Positions 18,490 to 27,688 are shown, numbered from the stretch's first letter. The stretch: 63,638 bases of DNA from Robiginitomaculum sp. (GCA_002733495.1 NVVV01000008.1:15498-79135), one strand, 5' to 3'. The notes: generated by a model not told the origin, from the letters alone. A program made the numbers and translations.

Positions 18490-19008
18490 ATGATGGTTTC
18501 TAAAATGCAATTTCCTGATGTTCGGGTTTTACTGGTCGAACGTCAGTCACAAAACACATCACTGTATCGGTTTGTGCTGGAAGATATGGGCTTTGGGAAA
18601 ATACTGTTTGCCACCAATACCGAAGAAGCTATGGACCAGATGTATTTTAACGGGCCGAACCTGATCATTCTGGGGGACGAGCTGTTTCCCACATCCTTGC
18701 TGGACTTCATGAAAGATATACGCAGCGGCAATACCGGGGTGCCTCAGGATGTGCCGGTGGTCGTGATCGCAACAAACGGTACGCGACCTGCCATCGAACA
18801 GGCCCGAGATTGCGGTGTGACCGAGATTGTCTCTTTACCTTTGTCTGCGCAAAGCCTGCGCAAGCGCGTTTGTGCCGCCCTTAAAACATCACGCGAATTT
18901 ATAGATAAGGTGGCCTATCAGGGGCCGGACCGTCGGCGGCGCAAAGCGCCTTCGCAGAGCAATCAGCGCCGGACCAGCGATCATGGTGACGACCATCTGG
19001 AGCTTTAG
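18490..19008 (+). CDS. CheY-like receiver protein lacking the phosphoacceptor Asp
   Basis: 172 aa from ATG 18490. A receiver fold is recognisable (VRVLLVERQ, NLIILGDELFP, VPVVVIATNGT, EIVSLPLSA), but key residues differ: the Asp pair after strand 1 is Glu17-Arg18, the phosphoacceptor position after strand 3 is Gly62 (followed by Asp63), and the usual Lys before Pro in strand 5 is Leu. It therefore looks like a pseudo-receiver. The tail carries GPDRRRRKAP, a basic motif seen at the C terminus of many alphaproteobacterial stand-alone receivers. 133 bases separate it from zur; no kinase is nearby. Confidence 0.8.
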   Translation: MMVSKMQFPDVRVLLVERQSQNTSLYRFVLEDMGFGKILFATNTEEAMDQMYFNGPNLIILGDELFPTSLLDFMKDIRSGNTGVPQDVPVVVIATNGTRPAIEQARDCGVTEIVSLPLSAQSLRKRVCAALKTSREFIDKVAYQGPDRRRRKAPSQSNQRRTSDHGDDHLEL

Positions 19009-19025
19009 GGTCCTGATGCCAGGCC

Positions 19026-19964
19026 CTAATCCGTCAAGGATTGCATCATTCGGCCAAAGCGTTCAAAACTTTCCTCAGAGGCCGCCAGTGCCCCGGGGAC
19101 AAGGCCGGTCAGGGAAATAAACCCGTGCGGCATGGCCCGAAAGTGCAGGCTTTGCACCTGATTTCCCGCCGCAGCCAGCTTGTCCGCATAGGCCTGCCCC
19201 TCTGCCTTTAAAGGGTCCAGCCCCGCCGTAATCACCAGCGCCGGCGGCAGGCTTTTGAAGCTATCACTAAAGAGCGGTGACAGGCGCGGGTCAGCCGGAT
19301 CAGCATCGGCCACATAAAGCTTGCGAATAGCATTAAGGGCCTGATTGCCAAGAAGGTGGGCATCGGGGGATTTGCGCTGCTTTGATTTGGTTTCCACCAA
19401 TTGCAAAAGCGGGAAAATCAGCAATTGGCCACTTAAATTTATAGCATTATCGCGGGCGTAATGGCCAAGCCAAGCCGCCAGTGTCCCTCCGGCAGAATCG
19501 CCGCCCACAGCAAGATTATCCGCATCCATGCCCAGATTATTTGCGTTTTGCAAAGCCCAGTGCAGCGCAGTCTTTGCGTCATCATGGGCGGCAGGAAAGG
19601 CGTGTTCGGGGGCCAGACGATAATCCACAGATAACACGCGCAGGCGTGAATGGGCCGCCAGGCGTCGGCATGCGCTGTCATAACTGGCGACATCACCAAC
19701 AATAAAACCGCCGCCATGAAAGAAAATCAGGCCCGGCCCCGGCGCGACACCGGCCCCCAGCGGCGTATAGAGCCGCGCCGCTATCGCACCATTTGGCGAG
19801 GGAATGCGCACCCCGCGCGCATCGGCAATGGGTGGGGCAGGTTTTTGCCAATTATCCTTGCCATTGGCAATGGCAGAGCGGGCAAAGGCAACCGCATGGG
19901 CCGGGGTTTCCTTTGAAAAACGCTCAACGGCGCTGGTAAAAAAATCTGTAAAGCGTTTGTCCAT
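19026..19964 (-). CDS. Alpha/beta hydrolase, hormone-sensitive-lipase-type esterase
   Basis: 312 aa. HGGGF at residues 83-87 provides the HSL-family oxyanion hole, GDSAGG at 155-160 holds the nucleophile Ser157, and the triad is completed by Asp in AGLDPLKAEG and His in MPHGFISL. DYRLAPEHAFPAA is a further HSL signature. It should hydrolyse short- or medium-chain esters in the cytoplasm; no signal peptide is seen. It is convergent with the receiver gene (17 bases between stops) and is followed upstream by a small hypothetical gene. Confidence 0.9.
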   Translation of the reverse strand: MDKRFTDFFTSAVERFSKETPAHAVAFARSAIANGKDNWQKPAPPIADARGVRIPSPNGAIAARLYTPLGAGVAPGPGLIFFHGGGFIVGDVASYDSACRRLAAHSRLRVLSVDYRLAPEHAFPAAHDDAKTALHWALQNANNLGMDADNLAVGGDSAGGTLAAWLGHYARDNAINLSGQLLIFPLLQLVETKSKQRKSPDAHLLGNQALNAIRKLYVADADPADPRLSPLFSDSFKSLPPALVITAGLDPLKAEGQAYADKLAAAGNQVQSLHFRAMPHGFISLTGLVPGALAASEESFERFGRMMQSLTD

Positions 19965-19995
19965 GTCTGCCAGTTAGGTGCGTAAGGGCGATGCG

Positions 19996-20208
19996 TCAAT
20001 GCATGGAGAACTTTTGATCGCGCTCAATGCGTCCATCCAGGGCATCTTCGATCACCGAGCGCAAAACCTGCCAGGCATTGGTGCGGGTTTCATCGCCAAG
20101 GGCGCGCATTTCCTCGACCGCCTGACCGGCCAAAAGGGCGGCCTCGGGGCCATGGCGATCCACCATAGTAAAGGCCATCATGCGTAAATCATCCGGGGTT
20201 ATGGCCAT
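19996..20208 (-). CDS. Small conserved-looking hypothetical protein
   Basis: 70 aa from ATG 20208, preceded by GGAGAC. The sequence is soluble and helical, opening MAITPDDLRMMAFTMVDRHG and containing EMRALGDETRTNAWQVL. It resembles short all-helical proteins of unknown function in alphaproteobacteria (DUF6961-like pattern of Gly-Asp then Trp), but I cannot name it with confidence. It lies 31 bases upstream of the esterase on the same strand, so the two may be cotranscribed. Confidence 0.65.
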   Translation of the reverse strand: MAITPDDLRMMAFTMVDRHGPEAALLAGQAVEEMRALGDETRTNAWQVLRSVIEDALDGRIERDQKFSMH

Positions 20209-20302
20209 GTTTGTCTCCACTGAAGCTTTGCCAGACTAACGCAAGAGACGGGCCAGAATGAAAAGGCCCACATTTATGCGTTCTTCGGGAAAAATGCCTG
20301 CT

Positions 20303-22096
20303 CTATAGGCGGATTTTACCGGCCATAATTTTCCCATAGAGCGTTTTTGTCAGGGGCATGTAAGTACCCTTCTCCCGGTCCAGCACCAGAAGTGGCTCGG
20401 AAATTGTACCTGGGTCAAACCCGTCCTTGACCAGATCAACCTTGCGGTATTTAAAGGTCGCTGTGGTTTCCGCTTCGGCTTGCTCACGCAGGAAAACCGG
20501 CACGGCATAAATGGGCAATTGCTCGTTTAGATGCGTAAATAGAGCGCTATAGTCGATCGATCCGGTGGGCACATAAGCGGCCATGCCGGCGCGGCCATCA
20601 TGGCCTGCCACCTCGACCCCATAGACATTGCACTGGCTGACCCCTTCAAAGGTGGAAAAGGCGGCAGCAACCTCGCCGGTGGAGACATTTTCTGCCATCC
20701 AGCGAAAGGTATCGCCGACCCGGTCGACAAAATAATAATAGCCGTGCTTGTCAAAGCGCATCAGATCGCCCGTGCGAAAATACACATCGCCTTTTTTGAA
20801 CACATCGCGCAGAATTTTTTTGTTTGTATCACTTTTCGAGCCATAGCCATCAAAGCGAAAACGCGCATCCTTGGCATCGACATAGCCAATGGCTTCGCCC
20901 GGCTCACCCACGCCGGTGCGGATGCAAAAGCCGTCTTCGCCGCGTTTTGGCTCAAGGCTCTCCCGGTCAATTTTAACTAAAGCCAGATTAAAGCTTTTGC
21001 GGGCATACCAGGGAATGCGGCCAATGGCGCCAATTTGCCCGTCGGCATTTAAAAGCCCCACATTGCCTTCGGTCGCGCCGTAAAATTCGGCAATTTTATG
21101 AATGCCAAACCGTTCCACAAACCGTTTCCACACATCGGGGCCAAGGCCATTACCTATCATGGCGCGGATTTTATGCTTGTGCTCTGCCGGGGTTTGCGGC
21201 GTGTTGACCAAAAAGCGGCACAGCTCGCCCACATACATAAAAAGTGTGGCCCCGGTGCTGACCGCCTCATCCCAAAAGCGCGAGGCAGAAAAGCTTTTTT
21301 GAACGATCAGCGCGCCGCCGGTCAAAAGGGTGGTGCCGACGCCGCAAATACCGCCCGTGGCGTGATAAAGCGGCAGAACCATAATCATCCGGTCTTTTTC
21401 GCCCGCACGCACAACGCCGGAAAACGTATTCATATAACGCTGGGCCCGGGTATGGGTGATCAGCGCCGCTTTGGGCAGGCCCGTTGTGCCGCTAGTAAAC
21501 ATTTTCAACACCACATCACCGGCGTGCAAATCGGCCCGAATGGCCGGGTCCGGCAACTGATCGGTGCAGGCTGACAACGCGGCGTCAAAATTTTCTGCGC
21601 CGTCTTTTGGCCCGTCCAGACACCAGAGCGGCAGCGGGCTCTTCATTTTGGGATTAATCGCCAGGGCTTCGTCTAGCAGTTCCGGCTCAAGGATCACCGC
21701 TTTGGACTGCGCCACTTCAAGGCAATGGCTGAGGCTTTTGCCAACCAATTGCGTGTTCAACAGGGCTGCAATCACCCCAACCTTGGAGAGGCCATACCAG
21801 ATGGCGACATATTCCAGGCGGTTATGACAAAAAACGGCAATTGTATCACCGGGGCCATAGCCCTCGCGCTGGCCCCAGGCGGCCACACGATTGGCATAGG
21901 CGTCAAACTGCGCATAGGTCCAGCTTTTATCGCCCATGATAAAGGCGGTGTTGCGGCTATAGCGCGTGGCGGCCTGTTGCATTTCATCAGTCAGCAGAAA
22001 GCTTGAATCCGGGTCAATATGTTTGATCCGTTTCAAGGTGGCGCTCATGCCCGAGATAAAAAGATACTCGCGCCTGATGGCTGCAAACAAACCCAT
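20303..22096 (-). CDS. Long-chain acyl-CoA synthetase, FATP type
   Basis: Activates fatty acids with ATP and CoA. The 597-aa AMP-binding enzyme has the P-loop-like TSGTTGLPKAALITH near residue 208, YGATEGNVGL, the hinge YYFVDRVGDTFRWMAENVST and the C-terminal TATFKYRKVDLVKDGF. The RVGDTFRWKGENVST-like motif and the ending are those of the FATP/very-long-chain family rather than FadD. Here the usual Lys-Gly is Met-Ala. No transmembrane N terminus is obvious. The ATG follows GGAGAG by 8 bases. Physiologically it would feed exogenous or recycled fatty acids into degradation or lipids. Confidence 0.92.
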   Translation of the reverse strand: MGLFAAIRREYLFISGMSATLKRIKHIDPDSSFLLTDEMQQAATRYSRNTAFIMGDKSWTYAQFDAYANRVAAWGQREGYGPGDTIAVFCHNRLEYVAIWYGLSKVGVIAALLNTQLVGKSLSHCLEVAQSKAVILEPELLDEALAINPKMKSPLPLWCLDGPKDGAENFDAALSACTDQLPDPAIRADLHAGDVVLKMFTSGTTGLPKAALITHTRAQRYMNTFSGVVRAGEKDRMIMVLPLYHATGGICGVGTTLLTGGALIVQKSFSASRFWDEAVSTGATLFMYVGELCRFLVNTPQTPAEHKHKIRAMIGNGLGPDVWKRFVERFGIHKIAEFYGATEGNVGLLNADGQIGAIGRIPWYARKSFNLALVKIDRESLEPKRGEDGFCIRTGVGEPGEAIGYVDAKDARFRFDGYGSKSDTNKKILRDVFKKGDVYFRTGDLMRFDKHGYYYFVDRVGDTFRWMAENVSTGEVAAAFSTFEGVSQCNVYGVEVAGHDGRAGMAAYVPTGSIDYSALFTHLNEQLPIYAVPVFLREQAEAETTATFKYRKVDLVKDGFDPGTISEPLLVLDREKGTYMPLTKTLYGKIMAGKIRL

Positions 22097-22184
22097 AACT
22101 ATGCTCTCCGCTTTCTAAAGAGAAAAGATACGGGCTGTTCGGCCCCGGTCAATAAACCTTCGGACGTTTAAGCGCTAAAATGTG

Positions 22185-22219
22185 TAAAAAAAGACCTCCT
22201 GCCATAAGGCAGAAGGTCA
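22185..22219 (-). terminator. Intrinsic terminator on the minus strand
   Basis: On the minus strand, GACCTTCTGCC-TTAT-GGCAGGAGGTC (one mismatch) is followed by a run of seven T. It lies 113 bases downstream of the DUF3088 stop and upstream of the acyl-CoA synthetase, so it ends the DMT-DUF3088 transcript. The remaining bases 22220-22331 hold nothing recognisable. Confidence 0.85.
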
Positions 22220-22331
22220 AAGATTATCTCACTAGCAAACGCAAGCCGGGAAGACTTTACAGCGTTCATTTCTGTGCCTGCAAAGGGTGGGCCAGCACAA
22301 AATCTCTATATCTGTGTCACTATGGAGCAAA

Positions 22332-22676
22332 TCAGCTTCCCCGTGGCATGGGTGTGCCATAGAGATGGGCAAAGTATTTGGCTATATCGCGGGCATTATC
22401 CAAAAAGCGCTGTCCGTTTGCTAGGTAAACTTGCGTATTGGGTCCGCAATCTGTGTTTTTTGCCAAAATCAGGGTTGGGCAGTTCTGATGTGCCTCGCCC
22501 AGAAGAGCAACAAGCGCAGGACGTGGGCGCTGTATCGGCTGATAACAGACATCCAGCGCGTCCTTGATGGCCGGAAAATAAGCCAGCACGCCCCAGACTT
22601 CAGCGCATTCCGGGCAAAATTCGCGCCGATTATTGTCAGAAAATCCGGGCGCAAGCAGGTATAATGTGTCTTTCAT
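22332..22676 (-). CDS. DUF3088 domain protein
   Basis: 114 aa. Opens MKDTLYLLAPGFSDN and has FCPECAEVWGVLAYFP with a C-x2-C pair, then RPRPALVALLGEAHQNCPTL, which together match DUF3088, a thioredoxin-fold-like family of unknown function. The Cys pair might be redox-active. The ATG overlaps the DMT transporter stop as ATGA, so the two are translationally coupled. Confidence 0.85.
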   Translation of the reverse strand: MKDTLYLLAPGFSDNNRREFCPECAEVWGVLAYFPAIKDALDVCYQPIQRPRPALVALLGEAHQNCPTLILAKNTDCGPNTQVYLANGQRFLDNARDIAKYFAHLYGTPMPRGS

Positions 22677-23512
22677 TTTGGTGCCTTCAGTGTAACCAAT
22701 GCGATGCCGCCCAAAATTATGAGACTGGAAAGAACAAAGCGCAAGGTCAGCGCCTCGCCAACCACCAGCACGCCGCCCAGAGCCGCCAAGGCGGGCACGC
22801 TAAGCTGGGCAATACCGGCTCTTGTGGCGCTTAGGCCTTTCAAGGCCATATACCAGATGGTGTAACCCAGCCCGGAGGTGATCACCCCCGAGGCCAGCGC
22901 CAAAAGGACGCCGTTGGTGCCGGGGAGGGCTTCGGGGTGAAACGCAAAAACGGGAACGGCCAGAAGTGAGGCCATCAAGGCCGCCCGGGCAAAATTTCCG
23001 GCGGTCGCGTGCGTCGGGTTAGGCGCGCCGCGCCCGTAGAGAGAATAGAGGCCCCAACTGATCCCGGCGAGCGCCATTGCCAGTGCGCCCAAGGGCGAGG
23101 GTGGGGCGATCCCCGGCCCCAGCAAGGCAATAAGCCCCAAAAACGCCAGTACCACGCCGCCCCATTGCACCGCTTTTAGGCGCTCCCCTTGCCATATCCC
23201 GGTCCCCAGCATGGTGATTTGCACAAGGGCAAACAGGATTAGCGCGCCGGTGCCTGTGGGCAAAGCAAGATAGGCAAAAGAGAAAAACCCGGCATAGGCG
23301 ATTAGCGCCGATGCCGACGGCCAATCCCCGGATTTGAAGCTCTGCTTTGGCCCAACAATCAGGACAAGTACCAGCGCCCCTGAAACCAGACGGATGCTGG
23401 TAAACCCCCATGGGCCAATCTCATGATTGAGCAAGGCCAGACGCGCCAGCACCGAATTGGCAGCAAAAGCACTCAGCGCCAGAGCTGTTAAGATCAGGAT
23501 GCGCACGCTCAC
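22673..23512 (-). CDS. EamA/DMT-family transporter
   Basis: 279 aa, about ten hydrophobic segments in two EamA halves; the first half ends near residue 130 and the second begins with PSPLGALAMALAGISWGLYSL. Such proteins export metabolites or amino acids from the inner membrane; the substrate is unknown. The frame begins with GTG and is read in GTG-AGC-GTG, so either GTG could be used. It is coupled to DUF3088 downstream and ends at the terminator near 22200. Confidence 0.87.
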   Translation of the reverse strand: MSVRILILTALALSAFAANSVLARLALLNHEIGPWGFTSIRLVSGALVLVLIVGPKQSFKSGDWPSASALIAYAGFFSFAYLALPTGTGALILFALVQITMLGTGIWQGERLKAVQWGGVVLAFLGLIALLGPGIAPPSPLGALAMALAGISWGLYSLYGRGAPNPTHATAGNFARAALMASLLAVPVFAFHPEALPGTNGVLLALASGVITSGLGYTIWYMALKGLSATRAGIAQLSVPALAALGGVLVVGEALTLRFVLSSLIILGGIALVTLKAPK

Positions 23513-23582
23513 CGTGCTTGGAGCCAGAACGCGCCAGTATCACCAGCAAAACCCGGTGTCAGCAAAAACAGAAAATCATTCA

Positions 23583-25487
23583 TCAGAAACACTTAAAATC
23601 ATCATCACCAACGGGCTGACAGTGCTCTGGCCAGCCGCGTTCCCGCCAATAGGCCGGAAGATCAAGCGCCATGACTAACTGCTTAAAGCGTGGATTGCCC
23701 CGCACGCTGGCAAGCGTTTTGGTATTTTGCATGATGCCCACACTGGGATCAATATTGATGGCAATAGAATGCTCGAGTATATCCAGCAAATGCTCAGCCC
23801 CTAAAGCAGCGTAATGCGCTTCTACACGCACGTAAATTGAGTTGGCGGCTTCGGGCATCTCAAAATTAGCCTTTGGATTTTTCGCCTGCTCGATCAAGGC
23901 AAGATAAATGCTCTCAATTTTAGGGCTGATAGAGTCATATTTTTTCAAGGTGTCCAGGGCTTCATCATACGCCCCGGCTTCGATTTGGATGGCCATGATC
24001 ATCTCTGTGGCAAAGGGCCATTTTCCAATAAGCGGCTCCAGCATGGCTATGGCTTCATCCCGTCTCCCTATTGAGCGCAACCCGCGCGCCGCCAGCTCGC
24101 GGTAAAGCGAGTTTAAAGGGTCGAGTTCCATGGCTTGTTTCGCCAGCTTAATGCCCTTTTCATGGGCACCAAGATAGATCAGCATTTCGCTGTAATCCTC
24201 CAGCGTCGCATGATCGTCTGGTTCAATAGCCAGAGCCCGTTGATACGCATCCTCTGCGGCGACCCACTGGCCCGTCATACGCAAGGCATTGCCCCAGGCA
24301 TGTTGCGCCACGGCCAGATCCGGAGCCAGCTCTACCGCCCGGCGCGCCGTGCGCAGGGTTTTGGTCCGGTAGGCTTTGCGCATGATGCCCTGATCCTGCT
24401 CCTCACTAAAATACAAGGGGATGACTTCATAAACCAGCGATAGCGCCGCCCAGGCAGCGGCAAAATCCGGCTCCAACTTGACCGCGCGTTCCAGCTTTTC
24501 TTTGGCGGGGTAAAGGCTGTCATAACGAAGCATCCACAGGGCCTTTCCCTCAAGATATAACTTATAGGCCTCCGGGTTGCCCGTTCGATTATCCCGCAGC
24601 TTTTTCGACTGCACCCCCATCGGCGCACGCAAAGCCTCGCCAATGGCATTGGCGATTTCCTCCTGCACCTGAAATATATCCTCAAGTTTTCTGTCATAGG
24701 TCTGTGACCATAGATGAAACCCGTCTTTCGCTTTGATAAGCTGTGCGGTTATACGCAAGGCATCGCCATCCGTGCGCACACTACCTTCCAGTATATGCGC
24801 GACGCCCAGCGTCTCCCCGATGGCGCGCAAATCCTTGTTCTGTCCCTTGAATTGAAAAGACGATGTGCGTCCCGCCACCTGCAACGCGCCGGATTGTGCC
24901 AATACATTGAGAATTTCTTCGGAAAGGCCATCGGCAAAATATTCCTGATCACTATTGGCGCTCATATCCACAAAGGGTAGCACCGCAATGGACGCTGGCG
25001 GCGGGGTGATGGTATCTGCATCCTTCGAGACTCCCTCTGATCCTTCGACAAGCTCAGGATGAGGAGTAATGTTGCCTGTAGCCACACCGCCCACATCCTG
25101 AGCCAATACACCTTCCTCATCCTGAGCTTGTCGAAGGATGGGTCCACGCACCCCCTGCCAAACGACCATCGAGCCTACCAGTATCAGCCCGGCAACAATC
25201 ACATAATCCAGCGTTCGACCTGTCTTTGCGCCTGCACTTTCGCGCTCGTCCACGGCTTCGGTGCGCCTCATCCCCTGCGGGGTCATCTCGAATGCCCAGG
25301 CCAGCAACATGGCAATGGGAAAGCCAATGACCAGAGTGGCAACCACAAACCCGTCAAACCAGTCCGGCAGGCCAATGGCACTTTCCAGCGTTCCCGCCAC
25401 TTGCGCCAACAGCCAGCCAACTACCGCATAAACCCCGGCAACCCGGAAAATATTACGGCGCCGCAATTCGTGTAAAATCCCGTTCAC
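23583..25487 (-). CDS. Membrane TolB-like/TPR protein with an embedded REP repeat
   Basis: 634 aa starting at GTG 25487 (GGGGGTC upstream). The N terminus ELRRRNIFRVAGVYAVVGWL with two membrane helices, a third helix near 95-112, a FlgO/TolB-like domain beginning SIAVLPFVDMSANSDQEYFA (about 165-290) and TPR repeats (380-560) follow the architecture of proteins that in other bacteria accompany adenylate cyclases or CadC-like regulators. There is no cyclase or DNA-binding domain here. Residues 117-149, in the periplasmic linker, are encoded by a REP-like inverted repeat (ILRQAQDEE ... HPELVEG). The function is unknown. Confidence 0.82.
   Translation of the reverse strand: MNGILHELRRRNIFRVAGVYAVVGWLLAQVAGTLESAIGLPDWFDGFVVATLVIGFPIAMLLAWAFEMTPQGMRRTEAVDERESAGAKTGRTLDYVIVAGLILVGSMVVWQGVRGPILRQAQDEEGVLAQDVGGVATGNITPHPELVEGSEGVSKDADTITPPPASIAVLPFVDMSANSDQEYFADGLSEEILNVLAQSGALQVAGRTSSFQFKGQNKDLRAIGETLGVAHILEGSVRTDGDALRITAQLIKAKDGFHLWSQTYDRKLEDIFQVQEEIANAIGEALRAPMGVQSKKLRDNRTGNPEAYKLYLEGKALWMLRYDSLYPAKEKLERAVKLEPDFAAAWAALSLVYEVIPLYFSEEQDQGIMRKAYRTKTLRTARRAVELAPDLAVAQHAWGNALRMTGQWVAAEDAYQRALAIEPDDHATLEDYSEMLIYLGAHEKGIKLAKQAMELDPLNSLYRELAARGLRSIGRRDEAIAMLEPLIGKWPFATEMIMAIQIEAGAYDEALDTLKKYDSISPKIESIYLALIEQAKNPKANFEMPEAANSIYVRVEAHYAALGAEHLLDILEHSIAINIDPSVGIMQNTKTLASVRGNPRFKQLVMALDLPAYWRERGWPEHCQPVGDDDFKCF
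25040..25139. repeat. Intragenic REP-like palindrome
   Basis: A 25-base arm (25040-25064, ATCCTTCGACAAGCTCAGGA...) is repeated exactly, inverted, at 25115-25139. The 50-base spacer contains a partial third copy (CATCCTGAG at 25093-25101), and a fragment CATCCTTCGA lies just outside at 25019-25028. The element stays in frame within the TolB/TPR gene and is translated into the linker between the last membrane helix and the TolB domain. Confidence 0.9.
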
Positions 25488-25596
25488 GGATGACCCCCTA
25501 TAGATAACCCTTGCCCTTTTTCGGACCCGTTTTTTATCATTGCGACGTTACTATCATACTTCCTTCACCCTGTATCAAACGTTGAAGATCGCCACC

Positions 25597-26931
25597 TCAG
25601 GCATCAATTTGCTCCAGTACTGCCATACGGCAGCCTACCAGTTCGCGCACATCGGCCAGCCGGCCTATGGCCAGTGCCCGGCGGTCCATATTCAAATCAC
25701 GTGCTTGTAATGGCCGTGACAGTGCCAGCCCTTCCAGGGTGCGACAACGACTTAAGGCCACATAGGCCTGCCCGTGAGCAAACAGGCCGCGCCGCAAATC
25801 CACATAAACCTTGTCCAGCGTCTGGCCTTGCGATTTGTGAATGGTCAGCGCCCAGGCAAGGCGCACGGGATATTGTTTGAAGGTGCCAACAATGTCTTTT
25901 TTCAGTTCTTTACGCGTGTCATCATAGCCATATTTGATGCGCTCCCAACTGGCCGCTTCCACCTCGTGTCTGTGCCCATCTATTTCAATATGCAAAGCAT
26001 TAGCGGACACCTCGGCAATGGTCGCCAAGGTGCCATTGACCCAGCGTTTGTCAGGATCATTTTTCAGCATCATCACCCGCGCGCCAACTTTTAGATATAG
26101 CGGCGCCTCGGTGGGAAAAAGCCTCGGATCAAACTCACCTTTGACCTGTGCTTCATAAGCTTGCGCGCTCCCCGGCAAGGCTTCAAGGCGGCGGTGATTA
26201 ATGTCAAAGGCGGCATTATTGGTGCCGGTCAGCACCACATGGGTCTGGCTGGCGCTTACCGGGTCCATTGACGAGACCTGCGCCGATAATATTTCCTGCT
26301 GGTTCTGATCCATCTCGCCACTGCGAACCCCGGCCAATATGTCCAGAAACACCGGATCAGACTGGCGAAATATTTCCGTCAGTTCGATCAGGCGAAAATT
26401 CCCTGTCCGAAAGGCGGGTGGCGAGAAGAAATAACACCCTCCATGGGTTTCTTCCAGATAGCCCTCAAGGCCGCGCTCGATCACTGGCGGCAGCTGGTAC
26501 GGATCGCCGACCAGCACCATTTGTACGCCGCCAAAGGGCGCATCCACATCGCGGTTCAGGCGCAAGGAACGATCAATGGCGGCCATAACATCGGCGCGGA
26601 TCATCGAGACCTCGTCTATCACTAGGGTTTCAATGGCCCGCAGTGCCCGGGCATAACGAATACGTTTGACGTCTTTGGGTTCAATCAGGCGGGGGGGAAA
26701 GCGAAAAAACGAATGCACCGTCTGGCCACCGGCCTTTACCGCCGCAATGCCGGTGGGGGCCAAAACGGCGGTGGTGTCCTGATTGCGGGCGACAAAGTGT
26801 TTCAAAAGCGTGGTTTTGCCGGTTCCGGCGCGCCCGGTGAGATAGACATTGTCACGGCTTTTCTCCAACACCTTAAGCACGGGGGCATAGATGTCATGAT
26901 CGATGGGGGACGCAGGTGGGGCTTTGCTCAT
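25597..26931 (-). CDS. PIF1-like DNA helicase / AAA ATPase
   Basis: 444 aa from ATG 26931. Walker A GRAGTGKT (33-40), APTGIAAVKAGGQTVHSFF (motif Ia), LVIDEVSMIRADV (Walker B), VGDPYQLPPV (motif III), LTEIFRQSD and the C-terminal LTIHKSQGQTLDKVYVDL plus YVALSRCRTLEGL (motifs V/VI) are all present, which identifies a superfamily 1B, PIF1/RecD2-like helicase. An upstream open extension of 36 codons has no homology look and overlaps the neighbour. The start is 11 bases after the stop of the upstream membrane-protein gene. Likely role in DNA repair or replication restart. Confidence 0.92.
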   Translation of the reverse strand: MSKAPPASPIDHDIYAPVLKVLEKSRDNVYLTGRAGTGKTTLLKHFVARNQDTTAVLAPTGIAAVKAGGQTVHSFFRFPPRLIEPKDVKRIRYARALRAIETLVIDEVSMIRADVMAAIDRSLRLNRDVDAPFGGVQMVLVGDPYQLPPVIERGLEGYLEETHGGCYFFSPPAFRTGNFRLIELTEIFRQSDPVFLDILAGVRSGEMDQNQQEILSAQVSSMDPVSASQTHVVLTGTNNAAFDINHRRLEALPGSAQAYEAQVKGEFDPRLFPTEAPLYLKVGARVMMLKNDPDKRWVNGTLATIAEVSANALHIEIDGHRHEVEAASWERIKYGYDDTRKELKKDIVGTFKQYPVRLAWALTIHKSQGQTLDKVYVDLRRGLFAHGQAYVALSRCRTLEGLALSRPLQARDLNMDRRALAIGRLADVRELVGCRMAVLEQIDA

Positions 26932-26941
26932 GGACGCAGAA

Positions 26942-27688
26942 TCATTGGCGGGCCGCCAAGAGTGCTTTTGTAGCTTCAAGTTCTTGGCGAAAATTCTTTG
27001 ATAAACCGGGAATTTCTGCTTGGGAGACCTCCCAAACATAATATTTTTTGATCAATTGGCTGTTCTGGCAAGCTTGATCAATCGGAACCTTTAAAAATAA
27101 CCTTCTTTGGATATTCGAAAACACCAGGCCGTAATATTCGATAGAGACATTTTTCTTCGCCCCGACACCGATGACCGGAATATCGGCCATAAGCATTTTA
27201 AAAGGCTGATTTTCAACAAAATCTGATTCTAACTGCAAAAAATCGAAATTAAATAACATCTCAGCAAAACGTTTGCGCTCATCGGTTGATTGTTGCGCCA
27301 ACAACGTAGGGTTTTCGGTCAGATCCTTCAACGCATTGCGCTGTAAATGCAGGCCAAAAGTGGATTGAAGATAGTCAAAACTGTCTTCAATCGTTTTATG
27401 GTTTTCTTCGCTTTCGATACAGGATTGCAAGATCTCAAAGGCTTGTTCAACGATTTGCAGCGCATGCATGACCTGCGGATCAAGCGCGTCGAGCATGGCA
27501 AGGTTGGCGCTGATCTCGACATCAAGGCGGTCAAGTGCGCGGTTGTATTCTGCCCGATCACCGCGCCTCTCATTCCAGTTTTGCACCTGCAAACCGACAA
27601 ACACACCCACCACCACAATCAGGAAATCAAGGAAGATTGCGGTCCATTCCTGCTCGCGGAAATGCTTTATGACACGGCGTAGGATCAT
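26942..27688 (-). CDS. Single-pass membrane protein, DUF6090-like
   Basis: 248 aa from ATG 27688. It starts MILRRVIKHFREQEWTAIF, then one membrane helix FLIVVVGVFVGLQVQNWNER; the VVVGVFVGLQVQNWNE block is shared with a family of single-pass proteins often annotated DUF6090. The rest is a helical, probably periplasmic domain with EYNRALDRLDVEISANLAML. Base composition is more AT-rich than the neighbours in the 3' half (about 27000-27400). The function is unknown. It directly precedes the helicase gene, suggesting cotranscription. Confidence 0.75.
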   Translation of the reverse strand: MILRRVIKHFREQEWTAIFLDFLIVVVGVFVGLQVQNWNERRGDRAEYNRALDRLDVEISANLAMLDALDPQVMHALQIVEQAFEILQSCIESEENHKTIEDSFDYLQSTFGLHLQRNALKDLTENPTLLAQQSTDERKRFAEMLFNFDFLQLESDFVENQPFKMLMADIPVIGVGAKKNVSIEYYGLVFSNIQRRLFLKVPIDQACQNSQLIKKYYVWEVSQAEIPGLSKNFRQELEATKALLAARQ

